Assembly (NCBI GenBank): GCA_036365515.1
Contig: CM070873.1
Location: 78,592,029-78,656,028, forward strand
Length of the DNA stretch: 64,000 nt
Reading direction: 5' to 3'
DNA from: Torymus aiolomorphi
Lineage: Eukaryota > Arthropoda > Insecta > Hymenoptera > Torymidae
Each line of letters begins with the position of its first letter. Within the stretch, counting starts at the first letter, position 1. The translations under genes were made by a program, and so were the position numbers. Shown here piece after piece: positions 49,297 to 60,061 of this stretch. Below the pieces are notes generated by a model. That model was not told where the DNA came from. It searched no databases and worked only from the letters and a program-made list of their open reading frames with translations.

Positions 49297-50914
49297 TTAC
49301 CCATTTCGTTCCAAATGTCCAAGATTTTTTTTGAGTTTTCAGCCTCTTAACTTTTTATATAAACGACCCAACAAAAATGTAAAAGCACCATTTCGGATAG
49401 TTTGAAGCCTCCTCTTTCGAATGCCGTAGTCAGAATTGAGCTACGACTTCACTAAAAAAAGTTATAACAATTTATTGCAAAAAAATCCGAAATTTCAACA
49501 TTTTTTTTTCAGAAATGTGAATTTTCAACATGATAAAGTTGTACCAGATCACCGCATTTGCTATAAATCGTGAAGTTTTTATGTTTTATTCCCGTTGGAT
49601 TTGTTTTGCAATTCAAGATGGCGGTGACAAGATGGCGCCCTAAGCATAGGAAACATTTTTAAAAATGCAAACTTTGCAAATATATCATATTTTTTATACG
49701 AAAAAACTATGCCTGATCATTGCAATGAGCATAAATGACAACAATATTATTTGCTTGTCAAAATCCATTTGAAATTTTTCCAAATTTTAGATGGCGACGT
49801 CAAGATAACGCTCAAAATCTACAAAACAGTGTGTAAAGACGTTTTCCGCTGACTACACTTTTTGTTTCAAGTTTTTTTCCATGGAAAGTGTGTAGTTAAT
49901 TCCATATACTCTTTTCCGATGATTCCGAATATGCAATTTATTTTTTCGAAAAAGTTATTGCTAATTTGTTATTAACAATCTAATGGTTTATAGCGCTATA
50001 ATTTTTATATTAATTAATATTGAAAAATAAAATTGACGTCAAAATGTATATTTTTGTAAAACTTTGCTATCTTGCATATTTTCCAAGATATTGAAAATAA
50101 AGCATAACGTATATGCACATAGGTATGCATAGTCTATGCTATTGTTTATTATAAATATCTTGGAAAATATGCAAGAGAGCAAAATTTTATAAGAGGCAAA
50201 AAAGTTTCTAAATGTAAAAATATACATTTTGGCGTCAATTTTATTTTTCAATATTAATTAATAAAAAAGTTATGGCGTTATAAACAATTAGATTGTTGAT
50301 AACAAATTAGCAACAACTTTTTCGAAAAAATAAATTGCATATTCGGAATCATCGGAAAAAAGTACATGGAATTAACTACACACTTTCCATGGAAAAAAAC
50401 TTGAAACAAAAAGTGTAGTCGGCGGAAAACGTCTTTACACACTGTTTTGTAGATTTTGAATTTAAAGTTAAATTTGAAAAAATTTCAAATGGATTTTGAC
50501 AAGCAAATAATATTGTTGTCATTTATGCTCATTGCAATGATCAGGCATAGTTTTTCGTATAAAAAATATGATATATTTACAAAGTTTGCATTTTAAAAAA
50601 TTTTGTTCTATGCTTTTTAAAGAGAACATAAAAACTCCACGATTTATAGCAAATGCGGTGATCTGGTACAACTTTATCATGTTGAAAATTCACATTTATG
50701 AAAAAAAATGTTGAAAATTTCGGATTTTTTTTGCAATAAATTGTTATAACTTTTTTTGTTGAAGTCGTAGTCCAATTCTGGCTACAGCATTCGAAAGAGG
50801 AGTTTCAAACTATTCGAAATGGTACTTTTACATTTTTTTGGGCCGTTTATATAAAAAGTTAAAACGTTGAAAACTCAAAAAAAATCTTGGACATTTGGGA
50901 CGAAATAGGTTAAG
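49297..50914. mobile_element. 1.6-kb near-perfect palindrome
   Basis: The arms run from CTTACCCATTTCGTTCCAAA to its reverse complement and stay alignable to the centre near 50105, so each arm is about 800 bp. The right arm lacks about 45 bp present in the left (around GATTCAAGATGGCGG-type words near 49610-49640). The ORF 50039-50251 is part of the loop-proximal palindrome. This is the longest hairpin-forming unit in the window and lies in the putative intron after the FLYWCH exon. Confidence 0.82.
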
Positions 50915-51148
50915 AACAATAAGAAATATATAATACAGGCTTGAATTCAAGATGCGAACAACTAGACCTCATATTCAAAATATTTCATGTGGAAGAACAC
51001 ATCTCAATGCGCAGAATCTGTGAGCTTTGCTATTAGACCTTTCATCATTGAGGGGATGTCAGGACCTATCTGGAATTTACATACTTACCGAAATTCTCGT
51101 ATTCTCTGTTTTTTATTTAATTTTCGATTTTCACTAATTATTTTTATC

Positions 51149-51182
51149 ATCTGGCGTTTTTAAAGCAACACAAACGCCAGAT
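51149..51182. repeat. Short perfect hairpin
   Basis: ATCTGGCGTTT and AAACGCCAGAT are separated by 12 bases. This isolated stem-loop lies just downstream of the FLYWCH exon on the minus strand. Confidence 0.6.
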
Positions 51183-51321
51183 GACTGCGTTAAAAAAAAA
51201 AAACAAAAAAAAAAAAATGAATTTAAGTAATATAAAATTATAAATAACAATCTGTAATTAGCTCAGATATCCCACGAACGGGTAAAGAAAGTCGTAAATA
51301 ATAATAATAATGAATTATTAC

Positions 51322-51519
51322 TTCGCCTTAGCTTTATCGTGACAATATTTTAACCTGTCAAGGTTAGTTGAAAGCAATTCTTTCAAGAATTTCTCGAATT
51401 TATGATACTCTTCTTGGGTACCATCAAAAGTACACGTATGTTTTATTCGTGTAACGTCCCAAACATCAGCTCGCAAAATTGCATTTGCCTTACACACTTT
51501 TCCAGTACACATCATGTAT
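51322..51519 (-). pseudogene. FLYWCH-type zinc-finger exon
   Basis: A 198-bp minus-strand exon between AATTATAG|ATACATG and GCGAA|GTAATA, entering and leaving in phase 2. It reads MMCTGKVCKANAILRADVWD then RIKHTCTFDGTQEEYHKFEK. The spacing C-x4-C...H-x-C with the KCKA-like VCKANAI segment and a Tyr/Met lead-in fits the second half of a FLYWCH zinc finger. In insects FLYWCH fingers are often joined N-terminally to MULE transposase domains, as the downstream exons would give here. The first half of the finger (the FLYWCH words) should be in an exon further right; I could not find it. Confidence 0.62.
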
Positions 51520-51899
51520 CTATAATTAATATATCCAATGATATAGTATATAAGCTGTTAAAACAAAATTATTAATAAATCTAAAAAATGACTAACAAAT
51601 TATGCCATATAACTAAAATAATTCAATTAAAAAACACACTATTCCTTGTGAAAATGAACAAACATTACTATAATTGTACGGCAAAAAATTAATCGATAAT
51701 AAAAATAAAATTTCTACCGAACTCTACATAATAACGACTGAAAGAAGACTGACCGCTATACTGAAAAGACTATTGATCAATATTATATTGTAAGTAATAC
51801 TGGCTGAAACAAATGAAAAAATCAAAAAAACGAAAAATTCAAAATCGTTTTTGGTTATAAAAAAAAATCTGTAAAATCAAAAAGTAGGTTATGCTCTCT

Positions 51900-52176
51900 C
51901 TATTCTCCTCCGAAACGAAGAGAATAAGCCTTTTCCGATGTAAATCGGTCGATCGGTTCAAAATTTATCGCCTGTACACACACACACACACACACGCACG
52001 CACGCACGCACGCACACACCCACCCACACACACACACACGCACGCGCGCGCGCGCGCGAAATTTTTTTTTATCAAAAACAACGGATTTTAGCGCCAAAAG
52101 TCTTAAAACATGTTTTTGAACATTTTTTGTTTCAAAAATTTTTTTCACCGTTACAAAGCTTCCTCTTTGAGGAAGC
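51900..52176. repeat. Family B-related repeat end
   Basis: TTCTCCTCCGAAACGAAGAG, CGGTCGATCGGTTC, a mixed (AC)n/(ACGC)n tract (51974-52058) and an end hairpin GCTTCCTCTTTGAGGAAGC (52158-52176). It has the same end architecture as the other family B copies but a different body, so a subfamily. It joins copy 2 at 52181 head to tail. Confidence 0.6.
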
Positions 52177-52180
52177 AAAA

Positions 52181-54418
52181 CCGCTACCAATTCATTGACT
52201 CGTAGCTTCCTCAAACTTAATTTGCTTATTCCTTTAATTAAGTTTTAATAACAAAATTGATAGTTTTTGCAACAATTTATGACATAATTATAATTAAATT
52301 CATTTATGAAGATTAAAAAGTATTAATTTTAAAATTATGTATAAAATATGAATAAAATTATAGGTATGATTTTTTTTTTAAATTATGTGTGAAAAATAAA
52401 TAAAATAATTGATTGTAATGTTATCGTCAAAATCTTTTAAAATTCCTAAATAAACTTTACTTCAAATTATATTTTCTTTGTGAAATTTCACACATAGGGT
52501 ACTTGTCTCTAGTAGTATGGCTGTCCGCATTTGTATGCTCTTTCTGGAATTTCCGATATAAGAAAAAGGTTCTAACATTAAAAATAATTAATGGCTATTA
52601 CAAAATAAAAGCAGGTACACAACACGCGCGCATAGCGCATGTCATTTTCATTTTCTAGTATACATAAATGCGTTCTCGAATAATTACGATTTTAAAAGAG
52701 GGCTAAAATAGTTTTAACCTCAAATATCTCTGAAATTCATAAACGAATTCTTTTATCCTAAGAACTTTTCTAATAAATAAAATACAAACTCTACATCTCC
52801 ACCAAATTTCAAAGAAATTAAAACAATTTTAATGTAGTTATATTGTGCGAAAATAAAGAAAGTCATTTTCAAAAAGACTAAAATTTTAAATATCAAACAT
52901 CTAAAAAAATAACCATATAATATGGATGAAATTTTACACAGGTATTGCCTATATTGCATACAAAATAGTCTATAAATTTCAAGCTGATACATGAAGTCGT
53001 GATTGAGAAATTACGATTTTGAAAAAAAACCGTAAAAGAATTTTAACCTTAAATATCTCTAAAAATCATGTGACAATTCTTTTACCTAAAGGACTTATAC
53101 GATAATATATAGACTCCACATCTCCACAAAATTTCAACATGATTGAACCAATTTTTGTTTTCTGAAGTTATCATGCGACAAAGAAAATAACTTTGTAAAA
53201 TACGAAAATTTTCAAAATTAAGTAGCTCAAAAAGTAATCGTACGATCATGATGAAAATTCGCACACATATTATCTATATCACATACAAAATTGCCTATAA
53301 ATTTGGAGCTGATACATGAAGCCGTTCTCGAGAAGGGGAGGGGGGGAGTCCAGAGTTTCGACGATTCACTATAAAATTGAAGTCAACTATAGACGTTTTT
53401 CAGTTCAACATATGGTAATGCAGATCGTTCTTAATTTCGAAATTCTAATTACGAATATCATATTTTCGAATGTAACAGTTCACCTACTTTCCAAAACATC
53501 GAATTTTATCAATACGATCTCCAAGCAAATATAACCTGTTTCTAATGATTTATTTCGAAGTGTCTATATTGTACACATATTAAAATTCTATTAATGAAAT
53601 TCGATGTTTTGGACAGTAGGTGAAGTGTTACATTCGTAAATATGATTTTCGTAATTTAGGACTTCGAAATTAAAAACAATCTGCATTATCATATGTCGAA
53701 CTGAAAAACGTCTAGAGTTGACTTCAATTTTATAGTGAATCGTCGAAACTCTGGACCCTCCCCCCCCCGAGAAATTATGATTTGAAGAAAAGGTTAAAAA
53801 AATTTAACCTCAAATATTTCTGAAATTTCTGGACCAATCATTTTGCCCAAAGAACTCGACCGAGAGTTATCCAAAACCTATATCTAAAAGGAATTTCAAA
53901 GCGATTAAGTCAACTTTACTCCCGTAATCGTTGGACATACAAAACTCATTTTTTTCACTATTCAATTTTTTTCTCAAAAACTAGTCGACAAAATGAATTC
54001 CGATTTTTACAGATTATAGCTATTTATATTCTGCACTATCATGATTTTTCTCAAGAAAATTGACCTTTTAGTTTAGGAGTTTTTAAAAAAAACACGTTTT
54101 TGTTAATAACAAAAGAATCGTGAGCAATAGAGAAACTTTTTTTTTTGTTGAAAATATAGGTATTTTCATGCTCTTTCGAATGCTATTCATTCTATTTAAA
54201 TATCTCGATCTTTTTATTAAAAAAAAGCAAAAATCAGTTTTGAGAAAATCGAAAATTCGAAATAAAACAAAAACGCATTGGCAAATCAAAAAACGAATTT
54301 TTGACCTGCCATCACACAAAGAAAAACAAAAAAAAATGAGACCTGTCCGGTCAAAATCGATCGAGTAGAAGCTGAGATCCAGGCGTACACACATACACAC
54401 ACACAAACACACACGCAC

Positions 54419-54449
<31 letters not shown>

Positions 54450-54628
54450 TGCACACACACACACACACACATCCATACAGACATTTTTTAAAAATCATGT
54501 ATTTTGATTCCTAACATCTCGAAAAACAATTATAACATATTTTTACAATAACTAAAAAAATTACTATCACAAAGCTTCCTCTAGGAGGAAGTAAAATTAC
54601 TATCACAAAGCTTCCTCTAGGAGGAAGC
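52181..54628. repeat. Family B repeat, copy 2
   Basis: Starts CCGCTACCAATTCATTGACT (after the preceding hairpin and AAAA) and ends in two tandem copies of the 38-bp unit TTACTATCACAAAGCTTCCT plus the hairpin half. Internally it has about three tandem modules of roughly 320 bp (starting near 52671, 52995 and 53321), each with ATTACGATTTT followed by ACCTCAAATATCTCT. The third module is split by the poly-G fold-back. An (AC)n tract lies at 54387-54471. Non-coding. Confidence 0.72.
53330..53773. mobile_element. Poly-G-ended fold-back element, copy 2, with 5-bp duplication
   Basis: Palindrome 53335-53768 starting GGGGAGGGGGGGAGTCC and ending in a C run, flanked by GAGAA on both sides (53330-53334 and 53769-53773). 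Family B copy 1 has the uninterrupted site TTCTCGAGAAATTACG near 39960, which proves the insertion boundary. Same family as 35658-36085. A 5-bp target duplication separates it from the TA-inserting elements. Confidence 0.88.
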
Positions 54629-54649
54629 AAAAGTACTATGTTTAACGAG

Positions 54650-55237
54650 TGGGTCTAGAAAGATAGAGAAAGTGATAGACATAAGCCTTACCATTCAGAA
54701 AATTAAAAATAGAACTTTCGAGCCTCAGTAGCAGATGCACGAGCAGATAAACAACAGGGCTTCTGCGACCCCCCACCACTGGCCCACAGCTCAGCTCCCC
54801 CACCTCCCCACCCCCTCACCCTCATGCCGAACAGGTGACGTTATCGAACCTTCTCGAAGATTGCACAATAGCCCTCAACCGTTTTAAAATGTTTTAAAAA
54901 TGCGCAATTGTGCGACCCCCCGCAGGTGTCAAATTACAGATAAACAATTTGTACCCCCAGAACCCCCGCTTTGCGACGTCATATTGCGCAATTGTGCGAC
55001 TGCAAGAGGCGTCAAATTACCGATAAACAATTTTTACCCTCAGAACCCCGAATGACGTCATTAAATATTACGCCATATACCGTCATTAAATGTTTTTTCC
55101 AAAACGCGCGTGCGCGTGAATCGGAGCTGCGGTGGGCATCGCGGAGCATACGTGGCTCGGGCCGAGCAGTGTGCATCATGGAGCATACTGTGTGATATTA
55201 GATGTCATCGAGCAAGTGTAGCGGTAGAGTCCATAGC

Positions 55238-55330
<93 letters not shown>

Positions 55331-55862
55331 AACTGTATAAAAGTCTAACGAACGTATATTGATGCCTACGTATATGCAATTCGTTATCTATCACACCTCC
55401 TCTTTGTTCCGATATTCGCACCGCGCAATTTTTGTAACTCTAGAGTATTTCAGTTGCGCTCTCCTTATCCACTCTCTTTCGTCTTATAAAATTAAGGATT
55501 ATTAATTTGTTAATAAAAATTTTATTTGACAATGTCAATGGGTAGATGGCCCGATAGTCACGTCTGATAAGGAACCCAAAATTTGATTATTTTTTCGATA
55601 TCTTGAGCCGTTTACGAGATATAGAATAAAAATTGATTTTAGCACGAGTTTATTGGGGAGATTTAAAATAATATACTATAAATTTTGAGTCGTATGAATG
55701 AAATTTGATATCTTGTAGGCGCACTTTCTTATAAGCCATTTAATTTACGTATACACAATGTTAGGAAAAAAATGAATTCTGAGAAATTTAACATATAATA
55801 AAGTTAATTCTTTGAAATTATATATATCATACAAACTTTAGATTCTTATTATATTACTAAAT
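54650..55862. repeat. Left terminal inverted repeat of Polinton derivative
   Basis: Non-coding outer arm. Homology to 60062-60955 is clear around GATAGAGAAAGTGATAGACA at the tip and around GGTAGATGGCCCGATAGTCA at about 55551. It is interrupted by a 325-bp insertion (or right-arm deletion) that contains the GT microsatellite. Confidence 0.85.
55241..55329. repeat. (GT)n microsatellite
   Basis: About 88 bp of pure GT within the left-arm-specific segment of the Polinton derivative. Confidence 0.97.
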
Positions 55863-56455
55863 TGCAAACGAATTTTGTCAATAGTTTCTAAAATTTTATA
55901 ACAGTAACAATGTGACATATTGAAAGGGTATCAAATTACAGCCTTTTCTTGTCAATAAGTTCTTGGAAAGAATTTTTGCGGTATATCAAAGAGTAAACGC
56001 TTTTGTCAACAGTTCCAATGATTTCATAGTATCAAGTTAAAAGAAATCTTGTGAAGAAATCTATATGATGAACAAGTGTGTCATATTGAAGAGGTATCAA
56101 ATTACGGTCGTTTCCTGTCAACAACTCCACTGTAAGAATGTTTATGTGCTTGCGATATAGGGTATAACGCCGTCTTCATGAGCATTTCTTAGAATTTGAA
56201 TTGAAATAATAATGTCTGTAATATGCAAAGGATATCAAATTAAAAGGGGATCTTGTAGTCAGTTTATGTGAAGGTTCTAGAACGAGATTATTAGAGATTC
56301 CGATCAATTTTTGCGTCATACACACCCTATAAATATGACGTTGCTGCTGCAATTCTTTTAGTATAAAACAGAATCTCTAAATGATCTCTATGTCTGCGGA
56401 AGACTGTGAGAAAGTTGTGAATATAATGTTGGAAGCCTATAGGCTTCTAGCATAT

Positions 56456-57000
56456 AAATAAGTGAATCCTGAGGAAGTTGCCGAGTGAATTAAACTTGGG
56501 AATAAGAATTTAAGGCTCTTGAGGTTGTTTTTGTGTAAAAATGCAACAAGTGTTGCTGAAAAATAAAAATTTATAACCACTATTGGTCTACTAAAAGGCG
56601 TACAAGACAGACTAAAGTGTTTATTAAAAAGTGGTGTGGGTTGTGATAGAGTAAGATGGCAAGATGTGGAGTGTGCCTTTAATGAACGTCTTCGATCTGG
56701 AGTGATTATCAACTTGAGAAACTTGGATATTACTGCCTTCATGAGAGATGCTAAAGCATTGTTTCAATCTCGAATAAATAATGCCTTAAAGAAGGAAAAG
56801 GCTCTGTATACTGTGTTATCAGCTGAATATGTCATAAAAAAAGCTGATGAAGAGATATTGGAAATTAAGAATTTCAACACCAAGGCTGAATCATTTTTAC
56901 CAACAACAGATTTGAAACAGTAGTTCACCGAGAATGTGCAACAACCCATCTAGAAAGACATGCAAGAATTACAAGACTCTGGATGGATACTTCGTGAAAT
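56456..57000 (+). pseudogene. Duplicate of polymerase B 5' coding region (left arm)
   Basis: Plus-strand copy of the segment that begins the minus-strand polymerase B in the right arm. It shares RVRWQDVE, FNERLRSGV and NLDITAFMRDAKALFQ, and continues past an in-frame stop (at about 56921) to NVQQPI and a GW-L-REILNLSVN segment, after which homology stops at about 57010. It therefore encodes only an N-terminal region upstream of the exonuclease domain. Several stops and frameshifts rule out function. Confidence 0.8.
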
Positions 57001-57017
57001 TCTTAATTTATCTGTGA

Positions 57018-57791
57018 ATAAATGGCTCTAGATGTATGTTCACTGTCATCGATGTATTCTTCAAGTATGCATGGGCTGTTCCGGTAAAGCAAAAGACTGG
57101 CAGTGATGTCACATCAGCAATGGAGTCTATCTTACAGTAGGGACGAAAACCAATAAATACAGACCGATCGAGGCAAAGTATTTTACAATGCTACATTTCA
57201 AAGTCTTATGCAATGATATGGAATTAATCTCTATTCAACATACGGTAATCTCAAAGCATCTATTAGCGAACGTTTCAATCGAACACTGAAGCAGAAGATG
57301 TGGATGCAATTCAGCTTGCCTGGAAAGTATAAGTAGTATATCTTGACCAATTTGCTAAAGGAGTTTAATAATAGCAAACATCGTACCACTGGAATGAAAC
57401 CGATAGATATAACATTGACCAATGAGGCAGAAGTACTTGTAAAGTTTGCCTGAAGACAAAAATAGCGAAAAAGTCAAAATTTAAGATTGGAAATAAAGTA
57501 AGAATAAGTAAGATAAAGCATGTATTTGAGAAGGATTATACACCTAATTGGTCAACAGAAATTTTTACAATAAGTCAAGTGATGGCTACTAATTCAGGTA
57601 CCTACAAGCTAAAAGATTATCAAGATCAACCCATTGCCGGTGGTTTCTACGAACAAGAACTGCTTAAAGCTAAATATGCAGACATCCATCTTGTGGAGAA
57701 GGTGCTTAAGAAGCGTAGAAATAAGATTTATGTTAAATTTCTAGGGTTTGATAACTCACATAATAGTTGGATACGCAAATCAGATGTATAA
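57018..57791 (+). pseudogene. Polinton integrase with chromodomain-like C-terminus
   Basis: Degraded retroviral-type (DDE) integrase of the kind carried by Polintons. Visible in changing frames are FTVIDVFFKYAWAVPVKQK (first Asp), a T-D-R-G segment (second Asp), ASISERFNRTLKQKMW (catalytic Glu) and NNSKHRTTGMKPIDITLTN. The 3' part is open (57579-57791) and ends in a chromodomain-like LVEKVLKKRRNKIYVKFLGF, then NSHNSWIRKSD. The N-terminal zinc-binding region is lost at the junction with the polymerase fragment near 57010. Stops at about 57136 and 57334 and frameshifts show it is dead. Confidence 0.82.
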
Positions 57792-57865
57792 AGGTTAAAT
57801 AAATATATATTGTATAATATATAAAGTCTTTTATTTTTATAAATAATTCCATATTTACAATCAAT

Positions 57866-60050
57866 CTTCATTTATTTCAATAATCTTATAATGCCCCCAA
57901 GGTAGAGTGTCTGTTTCGCCAGGTATTAAGTACCTCTTATCATCGTAGGGGCTTAAAGCTAACTTTGTTTGATAGTTCGCACAACGCGAGCTTTAGACTG
58001 TATAACACACTGCTGTCTATATTGCATCGATGAATTTCGTAAACCTTCAATTTAATTGTTAAAATTAATGGTTCTATCAACAACAGTTTTTACACCTTTA
58101 ACTTTTTTCACACTATACACAAATGCTATACATTTTACTACGTAGTCTAACGAATTCTGTTATAATTTGGCCATTACATTCATCTTTCATTAGGCCTACA
58201 ACTTTTTTATTGACTTGAGGAATTTCAAAAATGTTATCAGCTGGGTAATCAGAAGTATCAAAATTTGAGATGTCACGTTTCATAATTTCATATATATCTT
58301 CATTACTTATTTCATATATTAAACTATCGGTGTCAGTATACAGTAATTTGCAGCGATCCCCGAATTGCTTCTTCATATAGTTGTAGTCAAAATCATGTAC
58401 TAAAGTCTTTTTTTTCTACACGATATCTGAAACATGTAATTATATATATTGTAATACGAATATATAGTGTATTAAATTTTAACCTTACCTTCCAGTGATT
58501 CGAACACGCTCTTCACCCAAGGGTTTCTCACAAATATGACAAGTTTTTGTGCTTTGGAATGCTTGTTCTTGTTCCAATGTTAATATTTGCATAGGTATCG
58601 CACAGTCTAAAGCAGTCTCTACATTCTCAGCTAAAACTTGCAATTCCCTTGCAAACCATTCAGCAGGGCTCGGTCCTCTATAGCTACGGTAACATGATAA
58701 AGAGTTATTATAGCTACATTTTAAGTAGTATCCCAGACTAAATGCCTGATGCTCTTAATAGGCGTTCTCCACTTGTATAGGTTTTAGAAGACACTCAAAA
58801 TCTGCATACATGATAACTGATACTTTCTCTTTGCTGTTGTAATTTTTAAAGTGCAAAATTTGATCTCTTGGTGTAGGTAGATTGACTTTACACTTGTTCA
58901 TTTGTACACAATCTTATTCATGATGTTTTAATTTAGAGTCATCTCTAAAGTAGTGTAAACATCGATCACAAATTAACTATTTATGATTTCGTTTTGAAAT
59001 TTGCGTGAATACCAAGCAAGATAAGTCTTTGATCCAAATATAATGAGATATAACTGTAGTATCTTCATCCAGCTCTTCCTCCTCCTCATCTACTTAATTA
59101 TTTTGTATCAGAAAGAGGTTTACACGTGTTTCTTTCTTGCATGATGTTGTGTGAAGTGGCGCAACTTTAAATTTCCCACAACACTTTTTTAAAATGTAAA
59201 TATTCGCAGAGAGATTATTTTGTTTTTCAAACTTTGGGATTTGTTTTGGTCTTACAGGAAATTCGATTCCTCTAAAATTTAATTTGTTCTCGTAGGTCTT
59301 ATACGTCGACACCCTGTCATGATGTGCTTGGTAGTGCACGGGATGCAAAACTGACAGTATAGCCCACTTGAAATATTCATCATCAAATGTGTGTACATTA
59401 ACACATGTATATTTTGCTTGTATTTATGGGGATAAATTAACCTATGAGCTACCTTGCATCGGATTATACTTGTTGATATTTACAGATAAGTTAAGAATTT
59501 CTCGAAGTGTCCAGCCAGAGTCTCTGTCTTGAAACTCCTCAATGTCTCTCTGGATGGGTTGTTGCACATTCTCGGTGAACCACTGTTACAAATTTGTTAT
59601 TTGTAAAATTGATTCAGCCTTGGTGTTGAAATAATTAATTTCCAATATCTCTTCATCAGTTTTTTTATGACATATTCAGCTGATAACACAGTATACACTT
59701 TAAGAGCCTCTTCCTTCTTTAAGGCATCATTTATTCGAGATTAAAACAATGCTTTAGCATCTCTCATGAAGGCAGTAATATCCAAGTTTTTCAAGTTGGT
59801 AATCACTCCGGATCGAAGACGTTCATTAAAGGTACTTTCCACATCTTGCCATCTTACTCTATCACTACGTCTTTCACGCAAATCCGCACCAGTCTTTAAT
59901 AAACACTTTAGTCTGCCCTGTATGCCTTTGAGTAGACGAATAGTGGATATAAATTTTTGTTTTTCAGCAACACTTTTTGCATTTCTACGCAAAAGCAACC
60001 TCATCAGTCTTAAATTCTTATTTCCAAGTTTAATCCACTCAATAGTTTAA
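57866..60050 (-). pseudogene. Protein-primed DNA polymerase B (Polinton), internally deleted
   Basis: Minus-strand relic. In order: N-terminal region in the inverted arm (60050-59470); VRPKQIPKFEKQNN (about 59250); a Cys-x2-Cys...His-x4-Cys zinc-binding-like segment (about 58960-58910); an exonuclease-I-type YADFECLLKPI (about 58800); CEKPLGEE (about 58535); then a junction and the palm motif [10 protein letters not shown] (about 58340-58310) and a C-terminal LPWGHYKI segment (about 57890). Most of the exonuclease and the fingers/palm between the exonuclease start and the YTDTDS motif is gone. Several stops and frameshifts. The fragment is identifiable but cannot encode an active polymerase. 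Confidence 0.85.
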
Positions 60051-60061
60051 TCCACTAATAT

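Noticed and set aside
48457..50914. Array of spaced repeats resembling CRISPR
   Set aside because: Repeats are palindromic arms and irregular CCCACATGGG words, not regularly spaced direct repeats, and the DNA is eukaryotic.
54640..54650. Target-site duplication for the Polinton derivative
   Set aside because: The six bases outside the two ends (AACGAG and TCCGGA) do not match, so no duplication is claimed.
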